Source: Rhodospirillaceae bacterium
Lineage (GTDB): Bacteria > Pseudomonadota > Alphaproteobacteria > UBA828
Assembly: GCA_002717225.1 (NCBI GenBank)
Contig: PBDG01000022.1
Span: 5,649-47,433, forward strand
Direction: 5' to 3'
Length of the DNA stretch: 41,785 bases
Shown: in pieces, positions 1 to 10,091 of the stretch
How the letters are laid out: the number at the start of each line of letters is the position of its first letter
Position numbering within the stretch: the first letter of the stretch is position 1
Program-made: the position numbers and the translations under genes
The notes under the pieces: generated by a model
Told to the model about the DNA's origin: nothing
The model's input: the letters and a program-made list of their open reading frames with translations, nothing else
The model's database searches: none

Positions 1-1
1 C

Positions 2-817
2 CTAGATCTTACCTTTGGCGGAACCCGATTGAAAAATTGGATTGCTCGCGCCGAAGGCTTCGATCGCCGTTCCAGTGACAGCGGAGGAGCGCTGTGAAGC
101 AAGGAAGAGTGCCAGTTCAGCGATTTCCCCCGGGGCCATAAGATTGGCGTCCTGGGCGCGCCCCCTATGGTCAAAGGCATGGCGGAAGCCCTCCGTATCA
201 GTCGCGCCAGGGCAGATGCAGTTCACGTCGATACCGTGCCGTTTTACCTCAGCGGCGGTACTTTGAGTAAGGTTGATCAGCCCGGCCTTCGCTGCGCGAT
301 AGGCTGAGCGCCCGGCGCCACCACGCGTTCCTCCGACACTCGACATATTGACGATCTTGCCCGCGCCACGCGCGATCATATGGGGCAGCACCGCCCGGCT
401 CAGCATCGCCGGAGCCACGAGATTGACTTTGATGACCTGCTGCCAGAGGGTCGGATCAAATTCAGCTAGATCGAAGGAATCATGGATAATCGCAGCATTG
501 TTGATTAAGACGTCGATGCGGCCGAAAGCCTCCATCGAGGTATCCGCTATACGCATGGGACTCTCGTCCATGGCGAGGTCTGTAATGAGTTTGACCGCGC
601 GAACGCCCGCACCTTCAATCTCGGTGCTCAGACGATCGAGCTCCGCTTCGTCGCGGCCAGATATCAGAATATTCGCGCCTTCCCTGGCAAAGGCAAGCGC
701 AGTGGCGCGGCCGATGCCCTTGGTCGCGCCGGTGACAATGACTGCCTGATCCAAGAATTCCAGTGTTTGTCGCGCATCGCTCACAGCTTTCGATACTAGA
801 CGGAGTCTTTCACCCAC
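2..817 (-). CDS. SDR-family NAD(P)-dependent oxidoreductase
   Basis: [23 protein letters not shown] (Rossmann TGxxxGIG), [13 protein letters not shown] (YxxxK). The track start is a GTG overlapping trxA; a GTG at 784 is an alternative. Confidence 0.9.
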   Translation of the reverse strand: MGERLRLVSKAVSDARQTLEFLDQAVIVTGATKGIGRATALAFAREGANILISGRDEAELDRLSTEIEGAGVRAVKLITDLAMDESPMRIADTSMEAFGRIDVLINNAAIIHDSFDLAEFDPTLWQQVIKVNLVAPAMLSRAVLPHMIARGAGKIVNMSSVGGTRGGAGRSAYRAAKAGLINLTQSTAAEVKRHGIDVNCICPGATDTEGFRHAFDHRGRAQDANLMAPGEIAELALFLASQRSSAVTGTAIEAFGASNPIFQSGSAKGKI

Positions 818-1116
818 TCCGCCAATTTGGCCTTGGGTAACGCACCGACCTTCATCGACGAGACCTCACCATCCTTGAACAGGATCAGGGTAGGGATGCC
901 GCGAACGCCATATTTAGCGGGAGTCAAGGGATTGCTGTCAACATCCACCTTGGCAATAGTTATCGAGCCAAGCATCTCCTGGGATATCTCTTCCAACGCC
1001 GGTGCGATGGCCTTGCATGGACCGCACCACTCGGCCCAGAAATCGACCAGAACCGGCCCCGGCGCGTTGAGAACTTTTTCATCGAATTCAGCGTCGGTAA
1101 CGTTGGTAATGGTCAT
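796..1116 (-). CDS. trxA: Thioredoxin
   Basis: [21 protein letters not shown] active site; [10 protein letters not shown]. Confidence 0.97.
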   Translation of the reverse strand: MTITNVTDAEFDEKVLNAPGPVLVDFWAEWCGPCKAIAPALEEISQEMLGSITIAKVDVDSNPLTPAKYGVRGIPTLILFKDGEVSSMKVGALPKAKLAEWVKDSV

Positions 1117-1169
1117 GATTCTCTCCTGCTAATGGGACGGAATCAATTTAGGTGCGGGTTAACAGAGCG

Positions 1170-4100
1170 TCAAGGCGCGTGCAGCTTTAACAAAGAATTC
1201 TGCAGCCAGATCAACTCCGGTCCATCGGTAAAGAGCAGCGCAGCACGAATTTCTCGCCCCGGGAAGATCGCCTGCAGCACCGCGTAGTAGCCAGCCATCT
1301 GCACAAGATAGGCTAATGGGATTTTCGAATCTACCGCCGATGCCGGGCAACCGGACTTGTAATCAGCCACCAGCACCTGATCCTCTGTGACCAGAAGGCG
1401 ATCCACTTGGCCAGAAACCACGGTCTCTCCCAGTACCGCGGCGAGCGGCACCTCGGCCCGACTGCCAGGGCCGAAAAGCGGCGCTGCCGCTGGCTCTTCG
1501 AGAACCGCTAATACTTCCGCCACGATCACCTTCTGCTCCTTTGCCGACAGGCCATGAACCGAGCGTGCGAGATAGCGTGACGCCGCGTCGGGCCGCTTCT
1601 CTGGGCTTAGTTCAGGAAGTGTTTCCAGAAGGCGATGTATAAGCCGTCCTCGCATAAAGGTACTAGCACCGTGCTCGTTAAGCGGCCCTCGCACCGGTGG
1701 CTCGATGCCAAACAGACGTGACGGCGCGATAGGATGCGACAACTTTTGCTCGGGCGAGGCCGGCTGTAGAAAATGGTCTGGCAAAGTTTCGGTTTGATCC
1801 CTTTCAGGTGGTGGTCCGGTTGTTGACACAGCTGAGGTTTGCAGGCATGACAACGCCCATGCTTGGCCCGACCAACCCTCTGCCCCGACAAAACTGAGTT
1901 CAAGCTCCTCAGCCTTGTCAAGCCGCGCTAAGCCTTCTTGGATCAACTCATACCAACAGCCATCCTGGGCCTCCTGAGCGCCATGCCAGCCGGAAATATA
2001 AAGCCGGTCCTCGGCACGGGTCATGGCGACGTAGAGTAGGCGACGATATTCTTCGAGATCTTGCGTACGAGAAGCATCACGCAAATCTCGGCTCAGCCGT
2101 TCTTCTCGCGCACGGCGGCCCGGCCAAAACGGTACGTCTCCCTTCGCCCAAAGTATTGCCCTACGATCGCCGGGGAGAGACATAGTATCTGGCATGAAAA
2201 CGATCGGCGCCTGAAGCCCCTTGGCACCGTGAACGGTCATTATTTGTACTTCGTCCCGAGCCCGTTCTGGATCACGCTTGAGTTCCGTCTTGGCAGCACG
2301 CAACCAATGAAGGAAGCCCTGTAACGATGGTGGATGTTGGTGCTCATAGGAAAGAGCGGCGGAAAGAAATTCGTCGATCGGGTCAGCCGCCTCCATGCCA
2401 AGGCGTTGAAGTAATTGCTGGCGCCCACCACCCGCACCGAGAAATTCATTATAGAACTCGAAAGGCGGTTTGTAATCAGCGATGGTGAGAAGTGCGCTCA
2501 AGGTCTCATGGGCGCGGGAAAAATCGATGTTTTCATCCCGTCGGGCGTTGAGCGTTTGCCATAGGCTGGAATGTGCGCGCTTATGGGCAAGTTCGAACAG
2601 ACGATCCTCGCTGAAGCCAATGAACGGCCCCTTGAGCAAACAAGCTAGGGTGAGGTCATCTCCAGGCAAGAGTACAAAATCGCCCAGAGCCATCAAGTCC
2701 ATCACCGCCAGCTGTTCAGTCAGATTCATGCGGTCGACCCCAGCGACCTCGACACGGCGAGTCTTAAGGGCACGCACCAGAGTAGCTGCAAAACTGCCGC
2801 GCTGACGTACCAGAATCATAATATCGCCGGCTCGGATAGGACGACCTTTAGATTCAAGCCAGCCATCCGAGCTCGGTCCCGGAGTACCGTTCAGCCAGTC
2901 AGAAATCTTTTTGGCGATGGCGCCAGCAAGTCGGTGCGCCGGGTCATCGCCGCCACGACGCGCCATCGGCGGACTCCAGGGTGCGTCTTTGGGTGTTTCA
3001 CAAAGTACCGCGGCCGGCCAAAGTTCGACCCGCCCACCCTGACCAACCCGCACCGCCTGGTGATGAAGCTGCTGCCCGGGCTGTACCACCCCGGCTTGGG
3101 CCTGCGGCAAGGCAAACACCGCATCTACAGCATCAAGCACCGCTGCCGTTGAGCGAAACGAACGCTCTAACGGTACTTCGCGCCATTGATGGCGCGCTCC
3201 TTCAACACGCTGCTGGAATTTTTCACGGGTTTCCAGCAGAGCCGGGGGGTCGGCGCCCTGAAAACTGAAGATAGACTGTTTTTCATCTCCGACGGAAAAT
3301 ATCGTCCGCACCGTCGTCCGGCGATCCTCATGGGAGCTCTCGCCGACAAAAAATTCCTCCGACAGAGCATCGATTACGGCCCATTGTGCGGGGCTAGTAT
3401 CCTGTGATTCATCTACTAATATGTGATCAAGCCCGCCATCTAGCTTGAAAAGCACCCAAGGAGCAATATCCGGCGCGGCCAGAAGCTTGCGCGTCTCCAT
3501 GATCTGATCGTCATAGTCAAGCATAGCGCGAACGATTTTCTCATCACGGTAATTGTCAAGTAGCCTTACGCCGAAGTGAATCAGAGCAGCGCTATTTTCA
3601 GCTACCGCCAGGGCTTTTAGTCGTTCCTGAAAAGCAAGCAGGCGGGACTGCTCCTTGGTCAGAATATCAATCATATTAGGGGTCAACTTCAGAACGGATT
3701 TGGTTGCGAGTCGAGCAAGAGGTCCGCCATCCTTACGGAGAAACGCGCGACAATATACGCCAAACCCAATCAAGCGAGCGGGCTCGTCGACGGCCAACCA
3801 GTCGGAAATAATACCGGAGCGTTCGAAATCGGTCTTGGAGCCGTCCATCAACGCCGCAGCAGCCATGACAAGCCCCTCACGATCAAATACACCCTCAGCA
3901 CAAGCTGCCTTGAGCAACGTTTCTTCGCTCACGCCGCAATCGACGCTGAGAAGTCGAGCTGCAGCAGCCGCTAGGCCTTCACTACCTGAGCGCTCCTCGA
4001 GCGCTCCCTGTAGCCTAGCTCGAGCGCTGGTCCATTCGTTTATCAGATCGGCGAATTTGTCCTCACCCAATTGCGCCGTGATGGCGTAGAGCGCCCTAGC

Positions 4101-4607
4101 GAGGACCTCGTCCGCGCCGTAGCGGGCATGACCAAAGGTTCGGTTCTGCGCTTCCTTGAGGAGCTTGCTCTGGGTGCGTTCATCAGCTACGGCGAAGTGA
4201 GGCGCAATACCGGCTTCCACGGGGAACCGACGCAATAGAGACTGACAAAAAGCATGAATAGTGAGGATCTTCATGCCACCCGGCGTATCCAGCACCTCCG
4301 CGAACAGGCTGCGGGCGCGTCGAATTTCCGCATCCTCCGGTGCACGGGCAAGCAGCAATTGCAGCGCTTCATCAAGAACGGTGTCATCTGCAGTGATCCA
4401 GTCACCGAGTGTGTTGGAAATGCGGATCGACATCTCCGCTGCCGCCGCGCGAGTAAAAGTGAGGCAGAGGATGCGCTCTGGCTCGGTGCCGTTTAGGAGG
4501 AGTCGCAGCACCCGGTCGGTCAGCACCTTGGTCTTGCCGGTTCCGGCCGAAGCGGTAACCCAAACGGAAGCTTGGGGATCGGCTGCGTCATGTTGCGGAT
4601 TTCTCAT
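1170..4607 (-). CDS. addA: Double-strand break repair helicase AddA
   Basis: Walker A VTASAGTGKTKVLTDRVLRLL, UvrD-like motifs (DESQDTSPAQWAVID, LYVAMTRAEDRLYISGW), C-terminal nuclease VADYKSG. Start MRNPQHD at 4607 overlaps the addB stop (ATGA). Confidence 0.95.
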   Translation of the reverse strand: MRNPQHDAADPQASVWVTASAGTGKTKVLTDRVLRLLLNGTEPERILCLTFTRAAAAEMSIRISNTLGDWITADDTVLDEALQLLLARAPEDAEIRRARSLFAEVLDTPGGMKILTIHAFCQSLLRRFPVEAGIAPHFAVADERTQSKLLKEAQNRTFGHARYGADEVLARALYAITAQLGEDKFADLINEWTSARARLQGALEERSGSEGLAAAAARLLSVDCGVSEETLLKAACAEGVFDREGLVMAAAALMDGSKTDFERSGIISDWLAVDEPARLIGFGVYCRAFLRKDGGPLARLATKSVLKLTPNMIDILTKEQSRLLAFQERLKALAVAENSAALIHFGVRLLDNYRDEKIVRAMLDYDDQIMETRKLLAAPDIAPWVLFKLDGGLDHILVDESQDTSPAQWAVIDALSEEFFVGESSHEDRRTTVRTIFSVGDEKQSIFSFQGADPPALLETREKFQQRVEGARHQWREVPLERSFRSTAAVLDAVDAVFALPQAQAGVVQPGQQLHHQAVRVGQGGRVELWPAAVLCETPKDAPWSPPMARRGGDDPAHRLAGAIAKKISDWLNGTPGPSSDGWLESKGRPIRAGDIMILVRQRGSFAATLVRALKTRRVEVAGVDRMNLTEQLAVMDLMALGDFVLLPGDDLTLACLLKGPFIGFSEDRLFELAHKRAHSSLWQTLNARRDENIDFSRAHETLSALLTIADYKPPFEFYNEFLGAGGGRQQLLQRLGMEAADPIDEFLSAALSYEHQHPPSLQGFLHWLRAAKTELKRDPERARDEVQIMTVHGAKGLQAPIVFMPDTMSLPGDRRAILWAKGDVPFWPGRRAREERLSRDLRDASRTQDLEEYRRLLYVAMTRAEDRLYISGWHGAQEAQDGCWYELIQEGLARLDKAEELELSFVGAEGWSGQAWALSCLQTSAVSTTGPPPERDQTETLPDHFLQPASPEQKLSHPIAPSRLFGIEPPVRGPLNEHGASTFMRGRLIHRLLETLPELSPEKRPDAASRYLARSVHGLSAKEQKVIVAEVLAVLEEPAAAPLFGPGSRAEVPLAAVLGETVVSGQVDRLLVTEDQVLVADYKSGCPASAVDSKIPLAYLVQMAGYYAVLQAIFPGREIRAALLFTDGPELIWLQNSLLKLHAP

Positions 4608-7567
4608 TCGCCGTCTCCGGCGTAGCCAAACAACCATTCTTGAACACGCTCGAGATGTTCGTATTCATTCCAGGCAGGCATGGCTTCCGGGCGCGGCAAC
4701 GGGTGATAGGGTGTTGCTGGGTCGTCGAATTTCATGATCAACTTTTCAAGGCCCCGACGCGCCGAGTCGGTTAGCTCCCCCACTTTCTGTTTAAGGGGCT
4801 TTTGCTCGCCTGGCGGCTCGCTGCCAGTAAGCCTCCAATAGGCGAGCTCCATCACCTCTTCTGCAGGAACGCCAATGAATCCGCCAGCTTCGGCGATCAA
4901 CGCCTCCAGGGGAAGCTGCGGTCGGCGGCCAGCGACCACCTTTGATTCACTCGGCACCGTACCAGTTTTGTAATCGATGATTACTAGACCACCCTCCTTG
5001 AGGCGGTCGATGCGATCGGCCTTCGCCTTCAAAATAAATGGCCCTGCCCTACCATCGAGCACTAACTCACCACTGACTTCGGAAGCGAGCGGTGCGGCGC
5101 ATTTGCGCCAAGCGATTTCATTGTCTACGAACCAGTGGGCGATTCGCTCAAAGCGCGGCCACCAGAAGGCCATCACTCCGGGCATACGTTTATAGCGCGC
5201 GAATTCCTGGCGTCCGAGAGCAATAAGTTGGGGCAGTGCGCCCTTCGGCGGCTCATTTCCTAATTCGGTGATGAACCGGTCAAGGATATGGTGGATGATC
5301 GCGCCCTTGTCAGCAGAGCTAGGATCTACATCTATCTCCTCCAAGGTCCGCAAGCCGAGAATATGGCGGGCATAGATAGCATAAGGGTCGGTCAGCCAGG
5401 TTTCGACCTGGGTAACGGATAGTTGGCGTGGGCGGGCCGAAATTGGTGGACGCGGCGCCGGGGGCTCGGCCGGGCCCGGAAGCGCATTCGGAGCGTCAAG
5501 AAGTTCCTGCCAACGGAACCAAACATCGGAATCCAATGCGAGTTGCTCATCCAGCCGCTCCGGCGCCAATACCGCCTTAAGGCGAGTGAGCCAGCGCGAT
5601 GGTACTGTGGGTGCGCCTTCGACCTGTCGGGCGCGGGTCAGCATAACTTCGGTCGCACCGAAGCATTGCGTGAAATCATGAGCTGAAAGGCCTATGCGCC
5701 TCTCATGGGGCGGTAGGCCGAACTCAACGCGCATCGCCTGACTCATCCAAGGATCAACGTCGGGTTCGGATGGCCAGCTTCCTTCGTTGAGGCTGCCCAA
5801 AATCATCACATCGGCGCGCTGCAGACGGGCTTCAAGTGGGCCCCAAATAAAAAGGCGTGGATGGCCGCCATAACGCGGACGAACAGTACGACCCTCCATG
5901 AGAACATCAAGCAGAGCGGGATATTTTCGCCCCGAAAAGCTCGGCGCATGGGGTGCATACTCAGCCAGCTCCGCCATGAACATTGAAGCCGCCTCGCCAG
6001 CCTCTCCCGCCCATACGCATTCGGCACCGGGTTCGCTATCGTGCGCAGCGAGCCATTCAGCGAATTCGATATGTGCGCACACTAAAGGCGCCAGTTCGGT
6101 TTGCTCCTGGGTCAGCGCCATAAAGGTTGCTGCCGCCTCAACAATAGCGCCAAGCCAGTCTGCTGCCTGGTCCTCTCCCTGCACCCGCAGCGCGTGTACG
6201 ATGCCCTCAAGGCCGGGTTCAGGCCTAGTGCCACGCAGCACCGTGCGCTCCACCACGCGCACCATACGACGGAAGTACTCCGGCGCTATTCCGCCTGCCG
6301 CCATTGGATGCTTAAGCGCAGCGAGAAAGGGAACGGGTGCCGCGCGCTCGGCAGCGAACCGCGCAGAAAGTCGCAGAAACACGCCGGGCATCGTCTTTGC
6401 CAGCGATGTTCCAGCAGAATCGTCAATCTCGATTCGCCAGCGCTTGAGCTCTGATGCGACGCGACGTGCGAGACCGCGATCCGCCGTCACGAGTGCCGCT
6501 GTCCTACCGTCCTGCCGCAAACTTGCACGCAAACGAAGCGCAATCGCACCCGCCTCTGCACCAGAAGTGGCACATTCTAGTATAGTAAGATTTTCTAGTG
6601 CCCTAGGGTCGACCGACGGCATGTTACGCCAGCAGCCAACCGTCTCCGCCGGATACATCGCCTGCGCAATTAGTGTTATGCGGGATTGAGAGCCAGTAGG
6701 AGTGCCCAGCGCAGGCCAAGGTAGCACGTCACTCCGCGCCGCGCCGATCCTAGCGAGCAATTGCTTCAGGCCGAATTGCGGGTGACTCGGCCCGAGGGCC
6801 CGCCAACTCTCTTCGGCGAGCTTCTTGTCGAGGCCAGGGAGAATGACGCAACCCTCTGGAAGCCGCGCAATCACTGCTAACAAATCCGCCGTGGCAGGGA
6901 GGCTACCGGTCGAGCCAGCGGCAATCACCGGATTAATGGGGGCGGCCTCGCGCCACTCCTCCGCCAAGTCTTCAAGCACCGCGTTACGCCGCGCCGCAGC
7001 ATCGAGCGCGCCGTTTTTAGCAAGAATAGCCGGCCAGTGTTCAACAAGAATTTTGAGAAAATCGAGCACCTTCTGCCAATGAACAGCATGCCGTTCCGGC
7101 GCCAGCTTGTCGAGGTCAGCGAGATCTAGTCGCTCGCTACCCGCCTGGTCGAGAAGTGTGCCAAGCTCTTCGGCGAGACGCATGGCCTGATCGATATGAC
7201 CGTCTGGTTCAACCGCGAGAATCAACTTAGCGAGCAGGAACTGTCGGTGAAGCGGCGCCAAAGCCGGTGGCAGCTCGCCATCTTCTGCCAATCCGGTGGG
7301 CCCGGCTTCGTCCTCGTCGAGATCGCCAATCGGCCGAATGCGCGGCAACAGCATAGCGCCGGAATCAGACTGCCTCAGAAACGCCTCGCTTAAAGCCCGA
7401 CAGGCGCGCCGGGTGGGCAGTAGAATGGTTAACCGGCTAAGAGCCAAAGGGTCTTCCCCAACTCCGTCGAATATCCCGCTATGGAGAACACCATCGACCA
7501 ACGCATCAGCAAAAGGGAACTCGGGCCCGATCGTAAAGATCCGAGGCTCGAGCCGTAGCTCTTTCAC
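4604..7567 (-). CDS. addB: Double-strand break repair protein AddB
   Basis: PTRRACRALSEAFL, C-terminal PD-(D/E)xK nuclease region (IIDYKTGTVPS). The GTG at 7567 overlaps the upstream stop (GTGA); the track start is 7639. Confidence 0.92.
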   Translation of the reverse strand: MKELRLEPRIFTIGPEFPFADALVDGVLHSGIFDGVGEDPLALSRLTILLPTRRACRALSEAFLRQSDSGAMLLPRIRPIGDLDEDEAGPTGLAEDGELPPALAPLHRQFLLAKLILAVEPDGHIDQAMRLAEELGTLLDQAGSERLDLADLDKLAPERHAVHWQKVLDFLKILVEHWPAILAKNGALDAAARRNAVLEDLAEEWREAAPINPVIAAGSTGSLPATADLLAVIARLPEGCVILPGLDKKLAEESWRALGPSHPQFGLKQLLARIGAARSDVLPWPALGTPTGSQSRITLIAQAMYPAETVGCWRNMPSVDPRALENLTILECATSGAEAGAIALRLRASLRQDGRTAALVTADRGLARRVASELKRWRIEIDDSAGTSLAKTMPGVFLRLSARFAAERAAPVPFLAALKHPMAAGGIAPEYFRRMVRVVERTVLRGTRPEPGLEGIVHALRVQGEDQAADWLGAIVEAAATFMALTQEQTELAPLVCAHIEFAEWLAAHDSEPGAECVWAGEAGEAASMFMAELAEYAPHAPSFSGRKYPALLDVLMEGRTVRPRYGGHPRLFIWGPLEARLQRADVMILGSLNEGSWPSEPDVDPWMSQAMRVEFGLPPHERRIGLSAHDFTQCFGATEVMLTRARQVEGAPTVPSRWLTRLKAVLAPERLDEQLALDSDVWFRWQELLDAPNALPGPAEPPAPRPPISARPRQLSVTQVETWLTDPYAIYARHILGLRTLEEIDVDPSSADKGAIIHHILDRFITELGNEPPKGALPQLIALGRQEFARYKRMPGVMAFWWPRFERIAHWFVDNEIAWRKCAAPLASEVSGELVLDGRAGPFILKAKADRIDRLKEGGLVIIDYKTGTVPSESKVVAGRRPQLPLEALIAEAGGFIGVPAEEVMELAYWRLTGSEPPGEQKPLKQKVGELTDSARRGLEKLIMKFDDPATPYHPLPRPEAMPAWNEYEHLERVQEWLFGYAGDGE

Positions 7568-8295
7568 CTGCCTATCTCCAGTCTTAGTCGACGTTCTGCC
7601 TCCGCAAGGGCCTCGGGCGTGCCGACATGATACCACCAACTGTCGTGCTCGACCGCAAATAGTCGGTCGTTCTCTGCTGCTTCGTCATAATGGCGATTGA
7701 GCGAGTAGGAGCCGGCAGGAGCGCCCGTGAACAGGCGCGGATGGAGCATTTGCACACCACAAAAGATATGCGCGTCTGTAATACCGTGAGCGCGCTCCGG
7801 GCGACCATCCGCACCAAAGCGGAAATCACCGCCGCCAGTATGACCGATCGCACGCGCTTTGGGGCAAAGGAGAAGCAACGCATCCATGCGTATATCATCC
7901 CATGCCGCGGAGAGCCGAGCCAAGGCCCGCACGCCATCCTGTAAAACTGTATCACTGTTCTGTACGAAAAACGGCTTCTGGCCTAAATAAGGCAATGCCT
8001 GAGCTACGCCACCACCGGTATCCATCAGAACATCTTCCGGCGACATCTGGATTGAGAGTTCTGGGTGACGCGCGGCATAGTTCGTCACATGAGTTGTCAA
8101 TAGATCGGCAAGATAGTGGCTATTGACCAACATCGATCGCACTCCGAAATCAGCCAAGTTGTCGAGGGCGTGATCAATCAGCGGTTTGCCCGCACATGGT
8201 ATTAGCGGCTTGGGGAGCGCGGAATTGGCAGCGCGTATACGCTTCCCCAGTCCAGCAGCAAGCACCATGGCATGGCTTGGCTTAGCGTCGGTCAC
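7564..8295 (-). CDS. murU: Nucleotidyltransferase family protein (MurU-like)
   Basis: AMVLAAGLGKRIRAANSALPKPLIPCAGKPLIDHAL; coupled to an aminoglycoside-phosphotransferase-like kinase. Confidence 0.8.
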   Translation of the reverse strand: MTDAKPSHAMVLAAGLGKRIRAANSALPKPLIPCAGKPLIDHALDNLADFGVRSMLVNSHYLADLLTTHVTNYAARHPELSIQMSPEDVLMDTGGGVAQALPYLGQKPFFVQNSDTVLQDGVRALARLSAAWDDIRMDALLLLCPKARAIGHTGGGDFRFGADGRPERAHGITDAHIFCGVQMLHPRLFTGAPAGSYSLNRHYDEAAENDRLFAVEHDSWWYHVGTPEALAEAERRLRLEIGR

Positions 8296-9272
8296 GGCGC
8301 AACCCTCCTTCGATCCGGCGGGACATGGCGCTCAAGCCACTCGTTAACCGGCGCAAGAACTGGATGGGCAAGATCAGCTTCGATATGGCGCCAAACCCGA
8401 GGCAGATATTTGAGATAACCCGGCTTGTCATCGCACTGAGCGAGGCGCACAAAAACGCCTGCGATACGGAGATTGCGATGCGCGCCCAGAATGGCATAGG
8501 CAGCACTAAATGCCTCGGCTTCAATAGCGGGATAAGCCTTCGCAAAGCGAGCAATCATGTTAGCTTCCAATCCTTCCGGAAGGTCGCGACGCACATCCTT
8601 AAGGAGCGATACGAGATCGTAGGGTAGCGGCGCGATAACAGCATCCTGAAAATCGAGCAAGCCTACTTTCGCAATACCGTCTCGTTCCTCCAACCACATC
8701 AGATTGGAGGCATGAAAATCGCGCAGGGCGAGGCATGATGGTACCGTTAGCGCAAGGTCATGAGCTTCGCGCCAGGCTGCGACCCAGCTTTCCACTTCCG
8801 TTGTCAAATCCGTACAATCCTCCGACGGCCACCATTCGGCGAACAGCCGAATTTCCCGAGCGAGATAATCTTGGTCCATAACTGAAAAACCGTCACTGAC
8901 CGGGGCATGACCAAGTGCCGCGAGAAGGTCAACCGCCAAACCATAGAGCAACCCTTCGTCCGGACCGGTACCTGCGTCAAGGCAATAGGTAAAAGTGAGA
9001 TCTCCAAAATCCTCTAACAGCAGCAAGCGAAGAGCGGCATCTTCAGCGTAAATTTCTGGGACACTCAGACCTAGGGCTTTCAGTTGCCGGGCAGCAAAGC
9101 AGAAGGCAGTGACTTCTTTATGAGCCGAATCCATCAGAATGGCACTATCGGAATCCCGGCACAGGCGAAGATACCGGCGTCCAGACGCATCGTCGGCGAG
9201 CAGCATCCGCGTCGCACCGGACCAGCCCTCGACTGCGAGAAAGTGATCAATGCACTCTGCTCTCTCAGCCAT
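8292..9272 (-). CDS. amgK: Aminoglycoside phosphotransferase-fold sugar kinase (AmgK-like)
   Basis: LRDFHASNLMWLEERDGIAKVGLLDFQDAVIAPLPYDL (HxxxxN / DFQD); between tsaE and murU. Confidence 0.8.
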   Translation of the reverse strand: MAERAECIDHFLAVEGWSGATRMLLADDASGRRYLRLCRDSDSAILMDSAHKEVTAFCFAARQLKALGLSVPEIYAEDAALRLLLLEDFGDLTFTYCLDAGTGPDEGLLYGLAVDLLAALGHAPVSDGFSVMDQDYLAREIRLFAEWWPSEDCTDLTTEVESWVAAWREAHDLALTVPSCLALRDFHASNLMWLEERDGIAKVGLLDFQDAVIAPLPYDLVSLLKDVRRDLPEGLEANMIARFAKAYPAIEAEAFSAAYAILGAHRNLRIAGVFVRLAQCDDKPGYLKYLPRVWRHIEADLAHPVLAPVNEWLERHVPPDRRRVAP

Positions 9273-9756
9273 CGACTGCCATCAAGCCAACTAGAAGATC
9301 CGCCGAACGCGGCCCATGCGGTGTTAGGCTTGCACTCCGAGCTTCTTCTCCATCACCGGGATCAAGACGCAATTCGAGCCAGTCGAGCGGTTCATTGCCG
9401 GCCATTTTTTCCGGCCATTCGATGAGTGAAATCGCCGTTTCAAAAGCCTCTTCGATACCAAGTTCATAAATTTCTTCAGAATTTTGAAGCCGGTAAAGGT
9501 CAAAATGCCATATTGGCGCGCCGACACCTTCATAAGTTTGCACCAGAGTGAATGTGGGGCTCGGAACTTCCGTACTACCGAAACGGGCGCGGATAAATGC
9601 GCGGGCAAAGGTTGTCTTACCAGCGCCAAGCTCACCGGCCAGACCAACGATGTCCCCCACTGCTGCCAGTAATGCCAACCGCACAGCAAGTGCATCAGTG
9701 GCAAATTTATCGCCAAGGGTCATAACGAAGGGTTGGGACACGTCACGAAGCGGCAT
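9265..9756 (-). CDS. tsaE: tRNA threonylcarbamoyladenosine biosynthesis ATPase TsaE
   Basis: GLAGELGAGKTTFARAFIRA, VPSPTFTLVQTYE, HFDLYRL. Start MPLRDVS at 9756. Confidence 0.93.
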   Translation of the reverse strand: MPLRDVSQPFVMTLGDKFATDALAVRLALLAAVGDIVGLAGELGAGKTTFARAFIRARFGSTEVPSPTFTLVQTYEGVGAPIWHFDLYRLQNSEEIYELGIEEAFETAISLIEWPEKMAGNEPLDWLELRLDPGDGEEARSASLTPHGPRSADLLVGLMAVDG

Positions 9757-9823
9757 GGTGTAATCTATATCGCATCGCAGCACAGAGCCCAAAACACCTT
9801 TGAAACGCTGTCTCTTGCGGCAC

Positions 9824-10080
9824 CTAATGTTTGATCTGGAACATGCATGTCACGGTGGTGTCTTTATCAAGTACCTTCCTTAGGGTCACGCTATCGCCGT
9901 GCAGTTAGACAAAATTTTTAACCAGCGAAATTCCAAACTCAAAACCACCCTCATGCGCCAGAAATGTCCAAATGCCCAGCCCAGCTCTTCCTAAGGAATG
10001 CCGATGTTTGTATCAACAAGCTGGTAGCACAAATTCAGATTATCGACTTTGGTGCCGATCACCCAAATGACATAGCTACG
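9824..10080 (-). pseudogene. Sensor histidine kinase remnant (HATPase C-terminal part)
   Basis: Minus-strand translation: frame a (10080-9961) VIGTKVDNLNLCYQLVDTNIGIP*EELGWAFGHF; frame b (from 9955) HEGGFEFGISLVKNFV*LHGDSVTLRKVLDKDTTVTCMFQIKH*. These resemble the recalled histidine-kinase pattern DTGIGIPEEDLPRVFEPF...HEGTGLGLPLVKSLVELHGGSLTLES..GKGTTV. Confidence 0.8.
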
Positions 10081-10091
10081 GACGTTGATTA

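Noticed and set aside
5898-6689. 263-aa plus-strand ORF opposite addB
   Set aside because: Antisense shadow ORF, Ser/Ala/Arg-rich low-complexity translation. The minus-strand addB frame has recognisable domains.
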